The position numbers and the translations under genes are program-made. From NCBI GenBank assembly GCA_024741835.1, contig JAENRP010000210.1:58741-74802 (forward strand): DNA of 16,062 nt. The letters are read 5' to 3'. Position 1 is the stretch's first letter; each line of letters starts with the position of its first letter. Of the stretch, positions 1-8,815 are shown one piece after another. The notes under the pieces were generated by a model. That model saw nothing but the letters and a program-made list of their open reading frames with translations. It was not told the DNA's origin and made no database searches. This DNA comes from Diplocarpon mali (lineage: Eukaryota; Ascomycota; Leotiomycetes; Helotiales; Drepanopezizaceae).

Positions 1-1136
1 CCCACCACTCTGGCTTTGGAGCGAACCACCTAAGCTCGAGCCTCTGCCACAATATACACCTTACCTGTACAACACCTGCAGTAACACTTATTCTATCAAT
101 TAATATGGGGATATTTGGCCCCTATCAAGTAGTGAGCATCTTGGAAGCAGAACCTCGCTCAGGCTGGTTTGTTTTCTTTCGCTTACTGCCGGGCCTCAGC
201 CGAGCTCCAACTTCTGTGGCTTGGTGAGCTCTCAGCTCTCTCAACCTGCACTGAACTGCAGCCCTGAGGCCCCTCGGATTCTGAGATTTCGCATATCCGT
301 GAGATGATGTGCTGTTTCGGAAAGATCCGACTTCCAGGGCTGAAGGAGTCACATGTTTTGATGCCATACCACATTTGGTCTGACCCCTGGAATCACCCGC
401 CCACCAAACGGTCTCTCCGGCAGTTGGCAGATTATTCTTAGTGCGCTCTTCGAGGACATTGCTCAAGCACAGTGTTCAAGCGTGCTGACAAGGTATCGCG
501 CCGAGAGGGAGATCGATTTAGCCCGATTTAGTGGCGTTGAAGTGTGGGGGAGGGGCGCTCGGGGCCTCCGTACATGGTACACAGCACGCTGTGTATCCCT
601 AGGTCCCGCGGTAGCGTGTCAATAACGTCGACCGCAGCCCGGCCATGATCAATCCAGGGACTAAGGACAGTTTGGCTTACAGAGTGCTGTAGTTGTAGTA
701 CTTTCTGCGTCCCTGCAGCTCTCGGGAAGCCGGGTCGGGGACCGAATTCCCGGCCTTGGATGTTGGCCACAATGCCATTCTGATTTCCGAAGTTCACGCA
801 GAAATGGGGCCCATGAGACGGGGCTTGTTTTTCACCCAGCGTCGCCGAGAGGAGGGGTCCACGACCCGTTTCAGGAAAGTGGACAGCGAGGTGGGTTCAG
901 GTGCAGGGCCGAAGATGGATACCCAGGTACGGTACGCAGATATGCTTTTCCCATCCGAGCTTTGATTGGATAGAGTCGCAGTGTCGCCTGCGGGCCAGAC
1001 CCTTCTTGCAGCGATCTGATCATCAGATATGGATGGCCGTGGCTGGCTATGCCGGGATACCTGTAGGCTGGCGGACTTCCGGGGGGGCGCCGGGTAGGAT
1101 GGATATCTACCCCCTCGATACCCAGAACACGACCGC
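1..1136. other. No supportable gene
   Basis: Mixed-composition DNA. The longest frames on either strand have no recognisable motif, codon pattern or matching promoter. A short inverted pair GGGTAG/CTACCC (1092-1097, 1107-1112) precedes the 8-bp repeat. Confidence 0.4.
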
Positions 1137-1176
1137 CGGGTAAGCGGGTAAGCGGGTAGGCGGGTAGGCGGGTAAG
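1137..1176. repeat. 8-bp tandem repeat, unit CGGGTARG-like
   Basis: Five near-perfect copies: GGG then TAAGCGGG twice and TAGGCGGG twice, ending in TAAG. Copies differ only by A/G in one place. No coding frame or promoter is evidently attached. Confidence 0.9.
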
Positions 1177-1269
1177 TCCGGGCATCGAGGAAAATAGATT
1201 TTCCGGCCTGGGCGGCCAATCTGACCGGCTAATCTAAAAGCGGAGGGCACGGGCCGCGTCTACGGAGGA

Positions 1270-1392
1270 TGCGCTACTTTATAAGCTCGGGCTGTGTGGG
1301 CTTATCCAAGTCAGGGCTTTCGCATCGACAATTGGTCTGGACATTCCCGACTACTATTAAGCCCAGCACTTTTCTCTTCTTTTCTATACATG
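1270..1392 (+). promoter_or_regulatory. Promoter/leader-like segment 1
   Basis: CTTTATAAG (about 1277-1285) is followed some 85 bases later by a pyrimidine-rich run (1370-1384) and ATG codons at 1390 and 1463 (the latter in a good context, opening a 55-codon frame ending at 1630). The layout resembles a fungal promoter, but no recognisable protein follows. Confidence 0.25.
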
Positions 1393-1462
1393 TGGTTTGG
1401 ATCTGGCTCGGGTAAATCACCCGACGATCGCTCACCGGGATCGCCCAAGTGCATTCGTGGCC

Positions 1463-1630
1463 ATGGCCAGCTCGGCGGATAAGCCCGTCGCGAAGTTCAC
1501 CCGCTTCTTAGATCGACTTTCAGACTGTGTGGCCCGGTCACTTGGGACTCGGCTCCCGGAAGATCACGTCCGAAAGCCGAGAGTCATGCAAAACACCAGA
1601 CCGTCGGGCTCGGGTATCAATAGGATCTGA
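1463..1630 (+). CDS. Possible small ORF, 55 aa, unrecognised
   Basis: Starts in context GTGGCCATGG and ends in TGA. The peptide (MASSADKPVAKFTRFLDRLS to start) is basic with no motif I know. It is listed only because a TATA-like and pyrimidine-rich segment precedes it; a first exon of a longer gene is possible, but I find no continuation. Most likely chance. Confidence 0.12.
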   Translation: MASSADKPVAKFTRFLDRLSDCVARSLGTRLPEDHVRKPRVMQNTRPSGSGINRI

Positions 1631-1699
1631 TAGAACTCAGAAGTCTCTTCTCCTACTTGCCACTTGCCAGGCTCCCTTGCTCGAAACTACTCCCGATGC

Positions 1700-2055
1700 G
1701 CGCTCTCGGGTTCATAAAACGTATGCAGGGCCACGTCTCTTCGTAAGGGATCGAATTCTCTCGGGAGTATCGAATGACGTGTGTTGATATATACATATAT
1801 CTATATACATATTTCACGTCTCACACGATACTTCTCGTTCCTTTCCACCTTCATATCCAAGTCCATCGTCTCTTCCTTTGCCCCGCGCGTCGAGGGTTGG
1901 CAAACTCGTTCAAGTGCCTCCTGACCTTTGCTTGCGGTCGTCTATCCGGCTTCAACTATTCACCAGTTGCCAGTGCTTTCTCCAGCCTGCAGGTCTGGAG
2001 GTACAACACCTCAAGGCCCAATACTCGCAGCCGCAGTATGCAAATCTTTGTTTCG
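1700..2055 (+). promoter_or_regulatory. Promoter/leader-like segment 2 ending in ATG codons for MQIFV
   Basis: TATA-like alternating AT (1788-1814) is followed by a CT-rich run (about 1825-1885), and at 2038 an ATG begins the codons MQIFVS before TAA. MQIFV is the conserved start of ubiquitin. No further ubiquitin residues are present in any frame downstream, so this is at best a truncated promoter plus first codons of a ubiquitin gene. Confidence 0.2.
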
Positions 2056-2059
2056 TAAT

Positions 2060-2840
2060 TCGCTAACGTGGGTGCCATGTCTTACGTTGCACGTCGTGCG
2101 TTGAATCTCAATGCGACTGCAATTACAAAGGCGGTATTCTCGATCGGCGTCTTGATAACCAAATATAAAAATGACGCAATCTTTATCATTATGCCTTAGG
2201 CAGCATTGGCTGTGGCCTTGGGATCTGTGTTCCGGTTGAGCGACTCAAAATAGGTGCTCTTACCCAGCTGAGCCTAGACTGAGTGTATTTTGACACAAGA
2301 GGATAAACATACATGGCTTGTGCTATTTACGATCGTCTGAAAGCGCGGCCTTTCGTATTTTCGCGGGTACGGGATCGCGAGAGGATCGCGTTTCTGTGAC
2401 CGGCAGATGCCAGGCTTTGGTCTTGTCGTATATTCCGACGGATGCTGAGACACTCCCCATACCTGCTTCGAAGATGGACCTGCTATATGGCCACGGGAGG
2501 TGCAATTGCTTATCGTATTGACGGATTCCATAAGCAAGTAGACTCGGCGCTAACTGGGGAAGACATGACATTATCCGGACCGAAATTATCCAGCTCGAGA
2601 AAGGATAGTTAGGTACTTCGCCCTTTGATCTTCTACTATTCTACTGACTGAGGGCTAACAAAGGCATCGCTCCTCTGATCACGTCGATCATGGGGTATAT
2701 TACCGTTCTCCGCAAAAGCTGGTATCCTGAAGCAGTTCAGAGTCTTCTCTTGCACGATTCCCAACATCAGGATGCTCGCTCCGGCCAAAGTCAATCTGAT
2801 TTCAGCCTTGGGCATTGGGGAGAGTGTCTCCAGATAACCC
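2060..2840. other. No supportable gene
   Basis: Frames of 62-87 codons on both strands overlap at 2274-2571 without any known motif. I see no RNA gene or repeat here. Confidence 0.4.
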
Positions 2841-3035
2841 GATCAATACTCTCTAGCTAGGTACACCACCTAGCCAAATAATATTGACCTGGGGAACCCC
2901 CCTTTGGATACCAGGTATATCCCGGTATATCTAGTATAACTCTAGTATAAAATCTATAATTTAAGGATAAAGCTATAGTGTGGTTCTAGTATACATTCGT
3001 AGTCTAAGTATATATCTGCTACGAAATCTTACTTC
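2840..3035. repeat. AT-rich block with repeated CTAGTATA motifs and a hairpin
   Basis: CTAGTATA occurs at 2931, 2942 and 2986, and GGTATATC occurs twice just before. A 7-bp inverted repeat GCTAGGT/ACCTAGC (2856-2862, 2868-2874) with a 5-nt loop opens the block. No gene is visible; the composition resembles decayed repeat DNA. Confidence 0.5.
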
Positions 3036-3039
3036 CCAA

Positions 3040-3195
3040 ACGCGTAGAGCTCTAAACATAGCCTTAACATTACGTGCTAGTACATTCCAGCACAATTTAA
3101 ATAATTTGCAACTACCCGTACGCGCAAACCTCCAATCATAGCCTTAACGCCGCGTTCATGTGCAATTCCAATTAAATTGATATAATTTGCAAATG
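3040..3195. repeat. Diverged tandem duplication of about 80 bp
   Basis: Unit one starts ACGCG at 3040 and unit two ACGCG at 3120. CATAGCCTTAAC is at 3057-3068 and 3137-3148, and ATAATTTGCA at 3101-3110 and 3182-3191, so spacing is 80-81 bases with one small indel. In the first 45 aligned bases I count eight transitions and five transversions. Confidence 0.8.
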
Positions 3196-3199
3196 CTCG

Positions 3200-4130
3200 C
3201 TCTCTCTCATGAGACGCAAGGCCATGAATGAAGAAAGGAAGGATGGGGCCAGTGGAGGGCAGGAGAAGAGTGACGAAAAGCTCTACGAAAACCCCTTTAT
3301 TCTACAAGCCGCGGGCCCGGAAAATCGGTCACCGAGTATCCGGAACCCTACTCGGCATTCATACATCCTCGACGTACTCACCTCGCGGACCTGTGGGCAT
3401 CCAGCCCGCGAAACCTATCAGTTCCCCAGGTAGGGAATCACCGCCCGACCCCGCTTGCAATGTCCCGCAAAGTCATCGAAGCCCTCGAGTCGTCACCACG
3501 TACCCACGGGCAAGCTGCGTGGACGCGGGTCCGAAGAAGCCCATCTCGTCTTGGCGCCTAGGCGCGGCCTGGGCGCGAGTGCATCAGCTGACACGCTAAT
3601 CAAAAATAAACAGCGAAAAATAGATACCGAAATTCAGATGACGCAATCTGAACTTGGCTTACAACTGCCGCGGGGCTCTAGATTGAGGAGGATCGATGGC
3701 CAGACCGAGATGCTGCCGGAGCAATACGGAAAAGAGCTTGTAGTTCCTGCAAACGTGATGTTCAACGCGAACGAATACTTGTGGTGGAAGAGCCCAAGCC
3801 GCACAGCTAGATAGACTTCTTCAGTATACCATAAGATTCGTGAGCCAAACAGGGATCGAGATGGGACCGTATTCAAGTCCCCAGTCCTAAGCTGCCTACA
3901 GAGCGATGGGTTCTCGTCTCAGCCGAAGAGACATTTGAATCTCTGGCTAGCATCACGTGATATATACAGATATCCACAAACTTTCAGTAAGAGAAAAAGA
4001 GCGAATGTGTATATTCCGAAAGGATGTACGAATACGTGCACCACGGCTTGCTTCACTCTTGATCGGACCGTCAAAAATAAATTGTCGGTTCAAGGAATTG
4101 AATCTCAAAACAATAGGACGCATGAATTTG
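3200..4130. other. No supportable gene
   Basis: Overlapping plus-strand frames of 119-123 codons (3228-3599, 3455-3814) encode low-complexity Pro/Arg/Ser-rich peptides in the GC-richer part; none looks like a protein family I know. Confidence 0.4.
3953..3960. promoter_or_regulatory. TCACGTGA bHLH-type site
   Basis: An 8-bp palindromic E-box of the same form as the one at 4632-4645. It is about 185 bases beyond the tRNA 3' end and without a recognised target gene. Confidence 0.3.
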
Positions 4131-4132
4131 GC

Positions 4133-4137
4133 AAAAA
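4133..4137 (-). terminator. Pol III terminator of the tRNA-Pro gene
   Basis: A run of five T on the minus strand starts seven bases after the discriminator base C73. This is the normal place and form of an RNA polymerase III terminator. Confidence 0.7.
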
Positions 4138-4158
4138 TTAGGATGGGCGCATCCCGGG

Positions 4159-4214
4159 CTATATCATTGTCAGAATTGCTTCGATCGCATTTGCTGGTGA
4201 GTAGTGAAGCTTAC
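4159..4214 (-). other. 56-nt GT-AG intron-like insertion in the tRNA T-loop
   Basis: It begins GTAAGC (the same donor as PMA intron 1), has CTGAC (4168-4172) eleven bases before the final AG, and ends TATAG. Its length fits the small introns of filamentous fungi. Exact removal gives T-loop TTCAATC (7 nt) closed by CCCGG/CCGGG. I see the sequence marks directly; that the spliceosome removes it is inference. Confidence 0.7.
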
Positions 4215-4236
4215 ATTGAACCGGGGACCTCTCGCA

Positions 4237-4251
4237 AACTTCTGGAATGAA
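4237..4251 (-). other. Canonical 15-nt tRNA intron between positions 37 and 38
   Basis: The segment separates TTTGGG from the last loop T and the GCGAG stem strand. Removal leaves a 7-nt loop TTTGGGT over a perfect five-pair CTCGC/GCGAG stem. The 37/38 position is where tRNA-splicing endonuclease introns occur in eukaryotes. Confidence 0.8.
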
Positions 4252-4320
4252 CCCAAAGCGAGAATCATACCGCTAGACCAATGCACCGTCTCAGCTGATT
4301 GCTCTTTCATACACGATAAC

Positions 4321-4334
4321 TATATACTAATATA
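4321..4334 (-). promoter_or_regulatory. TATA-like element upstream of the tRNA-Pro gene
   Basis: The AT block reads TATATTAGTATATA on the minus strand, 34-47 bases upstream of the tRNA 5' end. Upstream TATA-like sequences help TFIIIB placement at some fungal tRNA genes; here it could matter because the internal B box is split. Confidence 0.35.
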
Positions 4335-4339
4335 GAGCC

Positions 4340-6227
4340 AGTGACAGTGCGAGTCTCCCCTTCTCTGCGCTGCTCTGCTCCACAACAGCCGGTGTTGCCG
4401 AAATGTATACGGACCTATTATTCGTGCGCCGAGCCATTCTTTCTCGTACGGAAAATCAACCAAGGTGGGGGCGGGGTGGCGTGCGATCCCAGTGACTGTG
4501 ACCGAGATGATGCCTCCATGGCTTTTCCGAGACCCTCGCCTCCCTTCTCCTCATGACTTCGTGGCTCGTCTGAAATGCTGCTCGGCCTCTCTTTGAGTCA
4601 GGGCGGCTGGGCAGGGGATTCGTGTGGAGTGTAGTCACGTGACTAGCAAAGACAGCACCCCCCTCGGGCGGCAGGTGGCTTTGTATGAGCTGCCAACTAT
4701 GGACAAGGCCTGGCTGGGTGCCCCGCTGCATCGGGTGCGGGCCTGCGGTTCTCCTCGCGTCCCGACGCGGGCATCTCGGCTCCAGCCAAAACAAACAAGC
4801 GAGGCCCGACCCTGTGCTCTCCCTCTCCCTGTTCGCACGGGCAGCGTAGCCCGTCGAGCCAAGCGGAACGACTGCTCCTCTCGTGCTGCGCAGCCCATTC
4901 CGATAGAGACGCTCCGTTGAGCAGCGTCGGTACTCGAGTGCCGTGGCAAGAGTGCTGCTGCGGGCGTATCTTCATTGGTTGTCGTCCCTGCACTGTTGTC
5001 GCTCGTGTTGCTCGCATATCTAAACTGCTCTGGTGGTTGAGCAATATCTTTGGTGCCATGCTGTTATCGAAATGAGAAGACTTGCTGCTTGTTATGGATT
5101 CTCATTAGGCAAACAGTTGCTCGCGAATGTAGTGGCATAGTTGAAGTGATTGAGTAAGCGAGGCAATTTTCCAAAGTCAACAACGTCTTCTGCAGAGCTA
5201 GCAATATCCGCTGTGCTGAAGACTTCAAAAGAACATGGCTACCCTATCCCGCAAAAGCATGTAGTGTATGCCTGACATGTCTTTGATAAACCAGTTGCAG
5301 TATCAGCAGTCGCAAGACGCGAGATCCCTTCATCGAGTGTTCACATCCAGCAGCCATGCTACGGCTTTCTCCTCGAGCAAGAGTTGGTTGGTATATCTCT
5401 GATTCAACTGCACGGGTAGGATGGTTATAGTACTGAAAACTGCACGCTCTAGCAACTGGCACATACGCCAGCCACTTTTATTATACTGCGACGCCCGTAA
5501 CAGACCCTCGATGGTCGAGCTCCGGTATACTCAAATATTAAATCCCCGGTCTCCATATCATAAGCTTCTACCAAGGATCCCGATCGTCAGCGCTCATTCA
5601 CCAGGGTAGAATATCAGAAGCTGGGCATCGCTAAGCACTCGGAAGCTGTAGCATGACGAGTCCCCGCACACATTTCACACATACTACAAGTTTCAACTTG
5701 ATGACAAGCTTCGGGGCGAGAGGTAGCTTAGACGCTCTGTGTTCCTGCCACATAGGCGTAGTCCATTACGCGGGTCGCGGTGACATTCAATCAAGCTTCT
5801 GGCGCGGTCTGTTCGTGGTGGGTGAGTGGTGTTTCTCTGTATTGTATCAAGAGAGTTTGCAACCATAAACGCCCATTGTCCGTCTTCACAGCAGAGATCC
5901 TCTGAGAGCTATCCTGGGTCATTTTCGATCTGTCTGACCATGATGGCAGCCTTCAAGTAGGGTATACTTTCCACCATGCCCAAAGATGCGCGGCCTGATG
6001 GAGCTCCGACCTTGAAGATTGTCTTGGATTCATCAGGAGGGGTTTTCTCTTCAGAAGAAAGGCAGACCTGCGTCCTCCTGCGGTTTCCTGCAGATCCTGG
6101 CTGCCAATTATCTGGAGCTTTCAACCCCAGAACCGGCTGACATGATCGATGAGGATGATCGGCTTGACTCGATGGGAGTTTCTACACCTATGAGAGTACC
6201 GCAAGGGTTCCAGGATCGCTCTCCTCT
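4340..6227. other. No supportable gene
   Basis: A GC-rich part (4440-5060) gives long overlapping frames on both strands, the usual product of low stop frequency. ATG at 5976 has an excellent CCACC context and opens 54 codons to 6140, with no recognisable motif. A minus-strand frame, 5909-6124, shows ordinary-looking codons but also matches nothing I know. Confidence 0.4.
4632..4645. promoter_or_regulatory. 14-bp palindrome containing CACGTG
   Basis: TAGTCACGTGACTA is perfectly self-complementary and holds the E-box core CACGTG in the TCACGTGA form bound by fungal bHLH factors of the Cbf1/Pho4 kind. No gene start is convincingly attached, so function is inferred only. Confidence 0.4.
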
Positions 6228-6512
6228 CTACTGAGACAACTGTACGTATCGGAAGGCGATTTCGTGCACTTTTCCAAGAAGTTGAGGAGACGGCATTCGG
6301 TTCTTGACAGCTGGGCTCAAGTTGGCATTCGGGAGCGATCTACTGTGTTCCGCGGCTGCTAGACGTAACTCCAGATAACATGCAGTAGTTACTTCAGAGG
6401 TAAACAGGTGGGTAGGTAGTCCTAATTTGCATTCCAAGGCCAGGGTATGAAGCACGTGTTCGAGGGACCTTTTATGGGGTAGGTAGACGGGCATATTGAG
6501 CCAAGGAATCAT
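6228..6512 (-). CDS. Possible small hypothetical ORF, 94 aa
   Basis: ATG at 6510-6512 follows AAG, and the frame runs 94 codons to TAG. The peptide has balanced amino acid use (start MIPWLNMPVYLPHKRSLEHV) rather than the Arg/Pro/Ser bias of the shadow frames elsewhere, which is why I list it. No signal peptide, domain or homologue is recognised. It may be chance. Confidence 0.15.
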   Translation of the reverse strand: MIPWLNMPVYLPHKRSLEHVLHTLALECKLGLPTHLFTSEVTTACYLELRLAAAEHSRSLPNANLSPAVKNRMPSPQLLGKVHEIAFRYVQLSQ

Positions 6513-6529
6513 CTTGAGAAGTGAGACTT

Positions 6530-7822
6530 AATCAGACGGATGTTCAGTTGCACTGCGTAGCTCATGGCTGTATCTAGAAAAGACGTTTGCTGTTAGTAGA
6601 GCGTATATACATTTAGAAGATTTAAAAATATGGTTCTTTTTCATCGTATTCTAGGAGGACTTCGCACCACATGTTAGCATGCGTGATACATCAAGTCGCG
6701 CCGAGAGAGTTGAGAGAGCAATACAAAATAGTAGCTCATGCTCAGTGAAGAGAAGCGCCCGATATTACAAAGCTAGACTAAAATCCCCAAGGATAATACT
6801 CAGCTAACTCTTGTTTTTAGTAACCTTACTTCTTGTCTCTTTTTGATGATAGTTACTGATTGGCTTTCACTGCGCAATAGAAACTCACTGGGCTATGACA
6901 ATTACAGATCGGTAGAGGAGTAACGTCAAATCGCCTTTGTCAGATGTAAATCAAAGAGTAGAATTCTATGATTTTGAGAACTCTTCGAAATGCTTTGATA
7001 TCTCTGAAAGGTTTTCAAACATTTCCAGCTTTCTTTTTTTACTCTTTAGGAGGGGCATAAGGGTTGTCCTTTTTCTAACTCACAGGAAATTCTCAAATCC
7101 TTTTTCTATCTACAAAAATGGTTTAAGGCCGTATGCTAGTCACACGTAGAATCAAAATTGGCAGTGAAGTAGTTGGATTTCTTGCATTGCTAATTTTAAG
7201 TCTTTATATGTTGTTCTTGCTGTGAAGGCGCAATAAGGTACGACCCTGGGCAGTTTGATCTCCATGAGAGTGGTTTTGACATTGTAGTCTAATGACCGCC
7301 TCTTATAATAAGTAGCGATCTAAGTATTTCACTGTTTTAGTAAGCGTCTCCTCGGTATTTTCAAAGGCTTTCCAAAATTGAGATAGTCTTTCAATCGTTC
7401 GTTTAATACAGAGCCCTCTGTATTCAGTTAGGTTTTTTGATATATGAGACTCATGGTGCATATAAAGGCAATCGAATTGATAGCCAGGCTCGGAAATAGC
7501 TATATGAAAATGTTAAGAGAGCATAGATGCTGAGAACGTATATCTCACATCATCATATAGATGAAATCAAAGCCAGGAAAGACCACTATATCTTATCACG
7601 GATAGAGATGCAAGTTTCAAACGTGACAAGACTCTAGCACTGCCAGTACGCCACGCTAGGATCCGGAGAGACGACTTGCGTGCAGCGAACAAGAAATCTC
7701 TAATAAGCAATATCAGCAGACCAGCCTTCAGCAACGAAGCCGTAAGCAGCCCTGATAGACGACACTCGTCGCAGAGGCCAGCGCACAGCTGTTTCCAGTC
7801 AACTCGGAAGATCCGATGCACT
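6530..7822 (-). other. AT-rich decayed sequence with a broken minus-strand frame
   Basis: One minus-strand frame is open for 84 codons (7567-7821), then 18, then about 61 codons down to roughly 7273, each ended by a single stop; the last segment contains HISKNLTEYRGLCIKRTIER and FENTEETLTKTVKYLDRYLL. The pattern resembles a gene or transposon decayed by point mutation, but I cannot name a family. Chance in AT-rich DNA is a real alternative. Confidence 0.25.
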
Positions 7823-8290
7823 CGAGCTGGTTGGGCACGAGCACACTGGCCTTACCCTCGTTCCCATTCTCAACCCGCCTTGACCTGCAGCACCACGGAG
7901 ACCCGCCACCGGCCGTCTGCCAGCCCTCTCTCATCCTCCGCCGCGTCCAGACCCATCCCGACCATGGTAGCGCCGAGGCGAGGAGGACGAGAAGGGCGGT
8001 GTGCGGCCACGAAGCCGGCCAGCTGGGCCGCAGGGCAAGGCATTCCTATGCGCGCGTTGTGTGCGCCCGCACGCTTTCCCCCTCTCCCATGTCGTCGGCG
8101 CCTTTTCTCGATGGCTATGTGGACGCGTACAGCGGAGTGCCAACTCGCCAACCCACTCGGCCTCCACCGACTCTGCTGTGTCCATGCTGCTTTGTCCTCT
8201 GCTATTGCGGCGGAGTACTATGGCCTGTCAATTGCAGGGCAAGGTGGATCTACTCAGCGTCAGTGATGATGCGAATGTTTAGACGCAATA
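7820..8290. other. GC-rich island without a recognised gene
   Basis: About 450 bases of high GC between two AT-rich blocks. All frames are long on both strands (up to 196 codons, 7676-8266 plus), typical of GC-rich shadows; residues are Arg/Pro/Ser/Ala-rich and no motif is seen. Confidence 0.4.
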
Positions 8291-8815
8291 ACCACCCCGT
8301 AACTCGCACTTGATCCTACGCTGAAAGGCGTCTGAAAATCCTGTTTACTTCGAGAGACGATTCTCATCTTCCTGCCTGAGGTAACGACAGGCTGCTGTGC
8401 ATCAAGCACTACGAGTATCCGATCCTGTGTAAAAGCAGGATCAAAAGTTCTCTGAGGATGCAGTCCTGTGCCAACTCCTTATAGACAGGTCTTGGGTATT
8501 ACTACTTCGTACAAGGGACAAATATCAAATCTTTAACGCCTGTGCGCGCTAGCTACTTGGCAAACTGCTTTTATTAATTGTTGTAATAAGGTTCTCTGAT
8601 AGTAAACGTATTAGTAAACTAGAAGAGGGCACGAGAAAGTATGAGGTGCTAATGACGATATTGGTTGTCTTAAGGGCTAAGAGAGCTCTCTAACCAAGAG
8701 ATATTCAAGGTAAGTGGCTCCTTGGCACGGCCACTAAGTCATGTGGCAGGTCATATGATATTCATCTGATGTATCATGTGACGCAAATGTGATATGCATT
8801 CCTGCAACATTTGTT
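8290..8815. other. AT-rich flank of the Tc1 relic, no gene
   Basis: No frame or RNA gene is visible. It probably includes the 3' end of the mobile element nearest 8816, but the boundary cannot be drawn. Confidence 0.35.
8713..8735. repeat. 6-bp inverted repeat beyond the transposase 3' end
   Basis: AGTGGC (8713-8718) and GCCACT (8730-8735) are inverted around an 11-nt loop, with TA just outside the left arm. It lies about 80 bases past the transposase stop, where a Tc1 terminal repeat could be, but no partner copy exists near 9760-10200, so it may be chance. Confidence 0.3.

Larger units (their letters stand above)
4145..4287 (-). tRNA. tRNA-Pro(TGG) with two interruptions
   Basis: Reads proline codons of the CCN box with anticodon TGG (4253-4255). 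The acceptor 5' strand is GGTGCAT (4281-4287), followed by the eukaryotic tRNA-Pro D-arm core TGGTCTAGCGGTATGATT, anticodon stem CTCGC/GCGAG and variable region AGGTC. A 15-nt segment (4237-4251) after position 37 is the usual tRNA intron site. The T-stem starts CCCGG with loop TTCAAT and is then interrupted by 56 nt (4159-4214). Beyond that come CCGGG (4153-4157), which pairs perfectly with CCCGG, ATGCGCC (4146-4152), which pairs with GGTGCAT using one G-T wobble, and C73. A T5 run follows at 4133-4137. Without the 56 nt it is a complete, standard tRNA; with it, the B box loses its last two C residues. It could be functional after unusual splicing, or a recently disrupted gene. Confidence 0.85.

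Noticed and set aside
1137..1176. Telomere-like G-rich repeat
   Set aside because: The 8-bp unit is not TTAGGG-like and has only five copies inside the window; an ordinary microsatellite is simpler.
4085..4105. GGTTCAA, a possible second tRNA B box
   Set aside because: No D arm, anticodon stem or acceptor pairing around it.
4215..4287. 3'-truncated tRNA pseudogene or SINE head
   Set aside because: The missing T-stem and acceptor strands are present 56 nt further on and pair perfectly, followed by a Pol III terminator.
7676..8266. 196-codon plus-strand frame
   Set aside because: Starts in AT-rich decayed DNA and runs through a GC island in which all frames are open; no motif.
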